In this document: in pieces, positions 5,740-10,119 of the stretch
How the letters are laid out: each line of letters starts with the position of its first letter
How positions within the stretch are numbered: position 1 is the stretch's first letter
Assembly (NCBI GenBank): GCA_021808185.1
Contig: JAKBCB010000098.1
Coordinates: forward strand, 1 to 10,119
Direction of reading: 5' to 3'
DNA from: Pseudomonadota bacterium
Lineage (GTDB): Bacteria; Pseudomonadota; Alphaproteobacteria; Acetobacterales; Acetobacteraceae
Length of the DNA: 10,119 bases
Translations under genes and position numbers: made by a program
The notes under the pieces: model-generated
The model's database searches: none
What the model was told of the DNA's origin: nothing
Seen by the model: only the letters and a program-made list of their open reading frames with translations

Positions 5740-6771
5740 ATGAAAGCGTTCTGGACCGCTGCCCAACTGGCGCACGCGCCGCAATTCTTCCTCCAGCGCG
5801 GCGTCGTGCGGCGGCACTTCGAGACGCCCGCCCGCGCCGAATCGCTGCTGGAGGCGTGCGAGCGCCTGCGCCTCGACATCGTCGAGCCGCCGCCCGCCAC
5901 CCGCGCGGCGCTGGAGGCGGTGCACGCGGCGGACTACCTCGATTTCCTGCGCGACGGGCCGGACGACTGGGCGCTGCTGCCCGAGCACGGGCCGGAGATG
6001 GTGCCGAACATCCACCCGAGCCCGGACATGCTGGCCAACGGCGCGCGCCTGCCCGCCTCGGTGATCGGCCGGCTCGGCTGGTTCACCATGGACACCGCCT
6101 GCCCGATCACGCCGCAGACCTGGCCCTCGGCGCTGGCCGCCGCCGCCGGGGCGCTGGCCGCCGCGGACGAGGCCGCCGCCGGGCGCACCGCCTATGCCCT
6201 CGCCCGCCCGCCCGGGCACCACGCCTACGCGGCGCGCGCCGGCGGGCATTGCTATCTGAACAACGCGGCGCTGGCCGCCGAGCGCCTGCGCGCGCGCGGC
6301 GCCAGGCGCGTTGGCGTGCTGGACATCGATTCGCATCACGGCAACGGCACCCAGGGGATCTTCTGGGAACGCGCGGACGTGGCGTTCGTCTCGGTGCACG
6401 GCGACCCGACCGCGTATTACCCGTGGTTCGTGGGCCACGCGACCGAGCGCGGGGCCGGCCCCGGTGCTGGCGCCACGCTCAACCTGCCGCTGCCGCGCGG
6501 CACCGGCGACGAGGGCTGGCTCGCCGCCGTGGCGCACGGTGTCGAGACTCTGCGCGCCGCCCGTGTCGATGCGCTGGTGGTCAGCCTCGGCTTCGATGCG
6601 TCGAAGGACGAGCCGCTGAATTTCCTCGCCGTGACCGAGGACGGGTTCGCGCGTGCCGGCGCCTTGATCGCGGGCCTGGGCCTGCCCTGCGCGCTGGTGC
6701 AGGAGGGCGGGTACAATGTTTCCCTCCTCGGCGTGCTGCTGGCGCGGTTTCTGGAGGGGCTGTCGGGGTAG
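5740..6771 (+). CDS. Class II histone deacetylase-fold amidohydrolase, acetylpolyamine amidohydrolase-like
   Basis: This 343-residue cytoplasmic Zn-dependent deacylase matches the length of Mycoplana AphA (341 aa). From memory of that protein, the catalytic set is complete: paired histidines H160-H161 in RPPGHHAY, zinc ligands D197 and H199 in LDIDSHHGNGTQ and D286 in SLGFDASKD, and transition-state Tyr Y325 in EGGYN. HGDPTAYYPWFVGHATE (220-236) also follows AphA closely. The family removes acetyl groups from acetylpolyamines or other N-acyl amines. In the entrance loop, however, the AphA acidic residues E106 and E117 appear to align with I109 and A120, so the substrate may differ. The start is supported by GGAG 6 bases upstream of the ATG. 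It lies 60 bp after the importer and in the same direction, and its stop is 8 bp from a convergent gene. Fold and chemistry are secure; the natural substrate is not. Confidence 0.88.
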   Translation: MKAFWTAAQLAHAPQFFLQRGVVRRHFETPARAESLLEACERLRLDIVEPPPATRAALEAVHAADYLDFLRDGPDDWALLPEHGPEMVPNIHPSPDMLANGARLPASVIGRLGWFTMDTACPITPQTWPSALAAAAGALAAADEAAAGRTAYALARPPGHHAYAARAGGHCYLNNAALAAERLRARGARRVGVLDIDSHHGNGTQGIFWERADVAFVSVHGDPTAYYPWFVGHATERGAGPGAGATLNLPLPRGTGDEGWLAAVAHGVETLRAARVDALVVSLGFDASKDEPLNFLAVTEDGFARAGALIAGLGLPCALVQEGGYNVSLLGVLLARFLEGLSG

Positions 6772-6779
6772 GCCCGCGA

Positions 6780-7109
6780 TCAGCGCAGTTCGATGAGCGT
6801 TTCACCGGCGGCGAGCAAGGCGATGACATGCGGCAGACGCGGCACGATGTGCGCCACCAGGGTCGCAGTCGGGCAGTTGCGGGTTCTGATCCAAACGACC
6901 GGCACCTCCCGGTCGCCGCGCGCCCACCTCGCGGCGAAATCCTCGTCCTTCGTGACGATCACTCGGCCTTCGCGATGCGCGAACGCCCAAAGATCGGCGT
7001 CGCTCGCCCGCAGCAAGCCAACGCCGCGAACGTGCCGCGCGCCGCACCCAGCTGCCTCGAACGCCCGCGCCAATGCCGGGGGCAGCTGCGCGTCGATGAG
7101 GAACTTCAC
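6780..7109 (-). CDS. DUF5615-type PIN-like protein, putative toxin of a toxin-antitoxin pair
   Basis: This 109-residue protein begins at a GTG (7109-7107) that overlaps the TGA of the upstream DUF433 gene by four bases. It has no Shine-Dalgarno of its own, so translation is probably coupled. It starts VKFLIDAQLPPALA (1-14), with the first PIN acidic residue D6, followed by RASDADLWAFA (D37/D39) and VIVTKDEDF (50-58; D55, E56, D57), the expected acidic cluster of a PIN-like metal site. Members of DUF5615 are mini-PIN domains, usually paired with DUF433, and are treated as VapC-like RNase toxins by comparative genomics; direct activity tests are few. A longer frame with an ATG at 7166 would run back through the antitoxin and lacks family similarity. 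Its 3' end is 8 bp from that of the convergent deacetylase-like gene. The pairing is secure; toxicity is inferred. Confidence 0.88.
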   Translation of the reverse strand: MKFLIDAQLPPALARAFEAAGCGARHVRGVGLLRASDADLWAFAHREGRVIVTKDEDFAARWARGDREVPVVWIRTRNCPTATLVAHIVPRLPHVIALLAAGETLIELR

Positions 7110-7330
7110 GCGGCCGAGGCGGGCAGGACGGGATGGTCGATCTGCGCCGCCGCGAAGGCAAGGCACGCACGAATGTCGTCCGCTTCAAGATCCGGATAAT
7201 CCGCGACAATCTCGCTCTCGGTCACGCCGGCCGCGAGCAGGCCGAGCACATCGCGGACCATGATCCGCATGCCGCGAATGCAAGGGCGTCCGCCGCATTG
7301 GCCGGGGTCGAAGGTGATACGGTCGATCAT
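7106..7330 (-). CDS. DUF433 family antitoxin-like protein
   Basis: This 74-residue protein has the DUF433 layout: ITFDPGQCGGRPCIRGMRI (5-23), a helix pair with LLAAGVTESEIVADYPDL (31-48), then ADDIRACLAFAA (50-61). The central part is a helix-turn-helix-like DNA-binding element, and DUF433 proteins are regarded as antitoxins that bind the partner PIN-like protein and their own promoter. It is the first gene of a two-gene operon with the DUF5615 protein and overlaps it by GTGA, which fits antitoxin-first toxin-antitoxin order. No Shine-Dalgarno precedes the ATG at 7330; instead a TAATAT hexamer ends 6 bases before it, suggesting a leaderless transcript. The cupin gene is divergent, 64 bp away. 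Confidence 0.87.
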   Translation of the reverse strand: MIDRITFDPGQCGGRPCIRGMRIMVRDVLGLLAAGVTESEIVADYPDLEADDIRACLAFAAAQIDHPVLPASAA

Positions 7331-7368
7331 CGGACGATATTAGCGCATCCTGCGACCACCGCGCATCC
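7331..7368 (-). promoter_or_regulatory. Putative leaderless promoter and repeat operator of the DUF433/DUF5615 pair
   Basis: Read on the minus strand, TAATAT (7342-7337, four of six -10 bases) lies 6 bases before the DUF433 ATG, so transcription would start at or next to the start codon. GGATGCGC occurs twice (7368-7361 and 7350-7343), 18 bp apart, the second copy abutting the -10. No good -35 is present. Repeats around a toxin-antitoxin promoter often bind the antitoxin or the complex. Autoregulation is inferred from this position. Confidence 0.4.
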
Positions 7369-7377
7369 GCGATAGCA

Positions 7378-7390
7378 TTGCCCGAGGCAA
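7378..7390 (+). promoter_or_regulatory. Palindrome overlapping the cupin ribosome-binding site
   Basis: TTGCC-CGA-GGCAA is a perfect 5-bp inverted repeat with a 3-base centre, ending 4 bases before the cupin ATG. It includes GAGG (7384-7387), which serves as the Shine-Dalgarno at 7-base spacing. It could be a protein-binding site or a small hairpin hiding the ribosome-binding site, and may also be chance in GC-rich sequence. Confidence 0.3.
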
Positions 7391-7394
7391 GCCG

Positions 7395-7787
7395 ATGACC
7401 GACTTCGCCACCAAACCCCTGCCCGCCTCTCGCGACGTGCTCGCGCCTGACGGCTCGGAGGTGCGCATCCTGCTGGCGCTGTCGGGCGGCGGCATGGCGC
7501 ATTTCTCGCTCCCCGCCGGCAAGGTTTCCCGGGCCGTGCGGCACCGCACGGTCGAGGAGATCTGGTACGTGCTGGCGGGGCGTGGGCAGATGTGGCGCCG
7601 GCAGGATGGGCGCGAGGACGTGGCCGACCTCGGGCCCGGCGACTGCCTGACCATCCCGGTCGGCACCGCATTCCAGTTCCGCGCGGCGGCGGACACGGCA
7701 TTCAGCGCCGTCGCCGTCACCATGCCGCCCTGGCCCGGCGCGGCCGAAGCCGAGTTCGTCGGCGGCATCTGGGCCGCGGGCGCCTAG
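7395..7787 (+). CDS. Small single-domain cupin protein
   Basis: This 130-residue cytoplasmic protein has one conserved beta-barrel (RmlC-like cupin) domain. Motif 1 is HRTVEEIWYVLAGRG (50-64), with possible metal ligands H50, E54/E55. Motif 2 is GDCLTIPVGTAFQFRA (82-97), where the usual metal-binding His is F93. Loss of that His leaves the metal site incomplete, so the protein may bind a small ligand, use an altered metal site or be non-catalytic. Single-domain cupins serve too many roles for a substrate call. The start at 7395 is set by GAGG 7 bases upstream. It is divergent from the DUF433 gene and 42 bp ahead of comM in the same direction, so it may be transcribed with comM. No signal peptide is seen. 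Confidence 0.87.
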   Translation: MTDFATKPLPASRDVLAPDGSEVRILLALSGGGMAHFSLPAGKVSRAVRHRTVEEIWYVLAGRGQMWRRQDGREDVADLGPGDCLTIPVGTAFQFRAAADTAFSAVAVTMPPWPGAAEAEFVGGIWAAGA

Positions 7788-7829
7788 CAACGGATTGCTC
7801 GCGAACCGAAATCGCGCCACGCTGGCGGC

Positions 7830-9335
7830 ATGAGCATCGCCCGAATCCGCAGCTTCGCCTTCTCCGGCATCGAGGCGGTGCCCGTCGAAGTCCAAGTGCA
7901 GATTTCCTCCGGCCTGCCCGCCTTCCTTGTCGTCGGCCTGCCGGACAAGGCGGTGGGCGAGGCGCGGGAGCGGGTGCGCGCGGCGCTGACCGCGATGGGC
8001 CTGTCGCTGCCGCCGAAACGGGTGCTGATCAACCTCGCCCCGGCCGATCTGCTGAAGGAGGGCTCGCATTTCGACCTGCCCATCGCGCTCGCCGTGCTGG
8101 CGGCGATGGAGGTCGTGCCGCGCGAGGATCTGGGCGAGTTCGCCGCCCTGGGAGAGCTTTCGCTCGATGGCGCGGTAAACGCGGTGGCCGGCGTGCTGCC
8201 GGCCGCCATCGCCGCGTCGGCGGCGGAGCTGGGGCTGATCTGCCCTGCGGCACAGGGTGGCGAGGCGGCGTGGGCGGGCAATATCCAGGTGCTCGCGGCG
8301 CTGGATCTGCTCTCGCTCATCAACCATTTCCGTGGCCTCCAGGTGCTCACCCCGCCCGACCCGGCGGGGCTGGCGGAGGGGCCGGCGATCCCGGATATGG
8401 CCGATGTGCGCGGCATGGAAACGGCCAAGCGCGCGCTGGAGATCGCCGCCGCCGGCGGGCACAACATCCTGCTCGTCGGCCCGCCCGGCGCGGGCAAATC
8501 CATGCTGGCGGCGCGGCTCGCGGGGCTGCTGCCGGACCTGACCCCGCGCGAGGCGCTGGAAGTCTCCATGATCCACAGCGTCGCGGGAATGCTGGAGGGT
8601 GGGCGGATGGTCAAGCGCCCGCCCTATCGCGAGCCGCATCACAGTGCCAGCCAGGCGGCGCTGACCGGCGGCGGCAATCGCGCGCGGCCGGGCGAGGTAT
8701 CGCTCGCGCATCGCGGCGTGCTGTTCCTCGACGAGTTGCCGGAATTTCCCCGCCCGGCGCTGGAGGCGCTGCGCCAGCCAATGGAGAGCGGACGCACCAC
8801 CGTCGCGCGCGCGATGGCGCACATCACCTATCCGGCGCGCTTCCAGTTGATCGCGGCGATGAACCCGTGCCGCTGCGGCCATCTCGGCGATGCCGGGCGC
8901 GAGTGCGGCCGCGCGCCGCGCTGCGGCGAGGAGTACCAGAACCGCATCAGCGGCCCGCTGCTGGATCGCATCGACCTCAGCATCCAGGTGCAGCCGCTCG
9001 CCCCCTCCGAACTCTCGCGCGCGGCGGCGGGGGAGGCGAGCGCGGCGGTCGCCGCCCGCATCGACGCCGCGCGGCACATCCAGCGCGAGCGCGGGGCGGA
9101 GGCCGGGCCGTTCACCAACGCCGAGGCCGACATCGCGGGTTTCGCCTTGCAGCCGGAGGCGCGGGATCTGGCGGAAAAAGCCGCCGACAAGCTGCGCCTG
9201 TCGCCGCGCGGCTTCACCCGGACGCTACGGGTCGCGCGCAGCATCGCGGATCTGGCCGGCGCGGGCGCGATCCGCCGCGCGGACGTGGCGGAGGCGCTCG
9301 CCTACCGCCACCGCATGCCGGGAAGGCCGGCGTAA
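7830..9335 (+). CDS. comM: YifB/ComM family Mg-chelatase-like AAA+ ATPase
   Basis: At 501 residues this is full length for the family. Domain order: N-terminal ChlI-like (Lon-protease S5-like) domain, about 20-140; AAA+ Mg-chelatase domain, about 185-395; C-terminal helical Mg-chelatase domain, about 405-497. Walker A is GPPGAGKS (217-224), Walker B VLFLDE (297-302), and a sensor/arginine segment SGPLLDRID lies at 374-382. C347, C349, C359 and C365 follow the cysteine-rich insert of ComM proteins. In Vibrio, ComM is a hexameric helicase that drives branch migration during integration of taken-up DNA; many non-competent bacteria keep it, so a general recombination role is likely. The ATG at 7830 is preceded only by GGCGG at close spacing, but the protein begins like its homologues (MSIARIRSFAFSGIEA). 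Its stop lies 3 bp from that of a convergent gene. Confidence 0.94.
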   Translation: MSIARIRSFAFSGIEAVPVEVQVQISSGLPAFLVVGLPDKAVGEARERVRAALTAMGLSLPPKRVLINLAPADLLKEGSHFDLPIALAVLAAMEVVPREDLGEFAALGELSLDGAVNAVAGVLPAAIAASAAELGLICPAAQGGEAAWAGNIQVLAALDLLSLINHFRGLQVLTPPDPAGLAEGPAIPDMADVRGMETAKRALEIAAAGGHNILLVGPPGAGKSMLAARLAGLLPDLTPREALEVSMIHSVAGMLEGGRMVKRPPYREPHHSASQAALTGGGNRARPGEVSLAHRGVLFLDELPEFPRPALEALRQPMESGRTTVARAMAHITYPARFQLIAAMNPCRCGHLGDAGRECGRAPRCGEEYQNRISGPLLDRIDLSIQVQPLAPSELSRAAAGEASAAVAARIDAARHIQRERGAEAGPFTNAEADIAGFALQPEARDLAEKAADKLRLSPRGFTRTLRVARSIADLAGAGAIRRADVAEALAYRHRMPGRPA

Positions 9336-9338
9336 GCC

Positions 9339-9794
9339 TCAGTCCTTCGCGGTCGCCTCCGGATTGGCCAGCGCCTCGTCCAGCTTGCGCTGCGCGCCCG
9401 CGCGGTCGCCGCTGCCGAGCAACTGCCGCGCCTCGGACAGTTGCCGCACCAGCGGCTGATGGCTCGGATCGGCGGCGGCCGAGGGCTTGACCGAGCGGGT
9501 CAGCGCCCGGCTTTCGGCGCGCTCGGTCGCTTCCTGCGCCTCGCCGAGGCGCCCGGCAGCCAAGGCGGCCTGGGCGGCCTTGATGAAGGCGGCCGGCGGT
9601 GCGTTTTCGTCCACGTCGGGCGTGGGCAGTTGCGGCGACCACTGCGTGCGCGCGGTCTCCGCCGAGGTGTTGCTGGGGAGCGTGGACATCGGCTGCTTGC
9701 CGCCGACCTCGGCCGGGGGCGCGGGCGATGTCTGGGCCACCGCCGGCGCGGCGGCGAGCGCGAACAGCAGCGTCAAGCGCGGAAGTCGGGTCAT
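9339..9794 (-). CDS. Small exported helical (TPR-like) protein, unknown function
   Basis: No characterised family recognised; it resembles uncharacterised exported proteins next to yraN/comM in Acetobacteraceae. With the start at 9794 it has 151 residues: a Sec signal peptide (R3, R6, core 8-18, AVA cleavage after residue 20), a Pro/Ser/Thr-rich linker (21-68), and two Ala-rich helical hairpins (69-98 and 115-144). These contain AALAAGRLGEAQEATERAE and LLGSGDRAGAQRKLDEAL, which look like single TPR-type repeats. No cysteine follows the signal, so it is not a lipoprotein. It probably works in the periplasm, perhaps as a protein-binding scaffold. Start choice is uncertain: an in-frame ATG at 9896, 3 bases after the yraN stop, has a better Shine-Dalgarno (GGAGG, 8 bases away) than the weak GGA before 9794. 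That start would place 34 residues ahead of the signal peptide. It probably shares a transcript with yraN. Confidence 0.75.
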   Translation of the reverse strand: MTRLPRLTLLFALAAAPAVAQTSPAPPAEVGGKQPMSTLPSNTSAETARTQWSPQLPTPDVDENAPPAAFIKAAQAALAAGRLGEAQEATERAESRALTRSVKPSAAADPSHQPLVRQLSEARQLLGSGDRAGAQRKLDEALANPEATAKD

Positions 9795-9858
9795 CGTCGG
9801 TATCCGTCTGCAATCAGGAAGCGACAACCATAGCCCGGCTTGCCGGCCAGCACCATTC

Positions 9859-9879
9859 GCCGCCGCATGGCACGGCGGC
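9859..9879 (-). other. Hairpin between yraN and the exported protein gene
   Basis: GCCGCCG (9859-9865) and CGGCGGC (9873-9879) form a perfect 7-bp stem with a 7-base loop. No T-run follows on the minus strand, so it is not a standard terminator. It lies in the 105-bp spacer ahead of the exported-protein start used here, where it could influence mRNA folding or stability. A second small inverted repeat, CCGGC-TT-GCCGG (9835-9846), follows. Both may simply reflect GC-rich composition. Confidence 0.3.
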
Positions 9880-9899
9880 AACATGGCATGGGGCATCCC

Positions 9900-10119
9900 T
9901 CATCCCTCCAGCCGGAACGCGTCGACGATCCGGCGCACCTGCCCCACGTCGTCCACCACGATCACGTCGAAGCGCACCCCGGCGCGGCCCCAGTCCGGGT
10001 TGTCCCCCAGCAGGATTTCGGCGGCCGCGAGCAGCCGCGCGCGCTGCCGGGCGCCCAGGGAGGCCGCCGCCTCGGCCAGCGTCGGCCGGCGCTTGACCTC
10101 GACCAGGGCCAGCAGCCCG
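9900..10119 (-). CDS. yraN: YraN family protein (UPF0102), C-terminal part
   Basis: The frame enters from the right edge without a start in the window; 72 codons plus stop are visible, and the stop is TGA at 9902-9900. The opening GLLALVEVKRR holds the E-x-K pair of the PD-(D/E)XK nuclease-like fold that defines UPF0102. ARQRARLLAAAEILLGDNPDW (a helix, then the usual NP-x-W-like turn) follows, then VRFDVIVVDD and a closing IVDAFRLEG, matching the family's C-terminal RFDV strand and ...AF end. YraN proteins are about 110-130 residues, so roughly the first 45-50 are missing. The structure is resolvase-like and nuclease activity is suspected, but the cell role is not settled. It is followed on the same strand by the exported protein. 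Its neighbourhood with comM is common in alphaproteobacteria. Confidence 0.87.
   Translation of the reverse strand, partial: GLLALVEVKRRPTLAEAAASLGARQRARLLAAAEILLGDNPDWGRAGVRFDVIVVDDVGQVRRIVDAFRLEG

Noticed and set aside
4465..6537. A 690-codon minus-strand open frame opposite the permeases and the deacetylase-like gene
   Set aside because: Low-complexity Arg/Gly/His composition and no family motif; an antisense shadow of well-supported genes.
6780..7166. Longer version of the DUF5615 protein starting at the ATG at 7166
   Set aside because: The extra 19 residues are Arg/Pro-rich, lie inside the DUF433 gene and are not part of the family, whose members begin KFLID.
7185..9077. A 630-codon minus-strand open frame opposite comM and the cupin
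   Set aside because: No recognisable domain, and it crosses the DUF433 gene out of frame. ComM explains the region fully.

Overview
The window is GC-rich, densely coding bacterial chromosome. GC bias at codon third positions, four-base GTGA/ATGA gene overlaps and the YraN / small exported protein / ComM neighbourhood point to an alphaproteobacterium, most likely a Rhodospirillales/Acetobacteraceae-type organism. That assignment comes from gene style and protein resemblance, not from a marker gene.

Layout. Positions 1-372 hold the C-terminal third of a PfkB-family sugar kinase. It converges on a 55-residue single-span membrane protein (379-546, minus). A relatively AT-rich 374-bp gap (547-920) carries two strong regulatory signals: a perfect FNR/FixK-type box (607-620) on the side of the small membrane protein, and a near-perfect FadR/GntR-type operator (667-683) on the side of the next operon. 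Positions 921-5679 form a complete CUT2-type sugar ABC importer: periplasmic binding protein, hairpin, two-domain ATPase, permease, permease. The last three genes are joined by 4-bp stop/start overlaps. The kinase and importer plausibly serve the same carbohydrate, but the substrate cannot be read from the sequence.

Positions 5740-6771 encode a class II histone-deacetylase-fold enzyme that aligns along its length with bacterial acetylpolyamine amidohydrolase. The catalytic residues are intact, but two acidic polyamine-recognition residues seem to be missing. Converging on it is a DUF433/DUF5615 toxin-antitoxin-type pair (minus, 6780-7330), whose upstream region suggests a leaderless, self-regulated promoter. 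A small single-domain cupin (7395-7787) is divergent from the pair.

The last part is housekeeping: comM/yifB (7830-9335), converging with only 3 bp between stop codons on a small exported helical protein (9339-9794, minus). Upstream of that protein is the 3' end of yraN (9900-10119, minus). ComM (branch-migration helicase in DNA uptake and recombination) and YraN (PD-(D/E)XK-like fold) are often neighbours.

I saw no rRNA, tRNA, CRISPR array, insertion sequence or prophage gene. The most informative leads are the two regulatory sites in 547-920, the altered substrate pocket of the deacetylase-like enzyme, the leaderless toxin-antitoxin promoter, and the ambiguous start of the exported protein.
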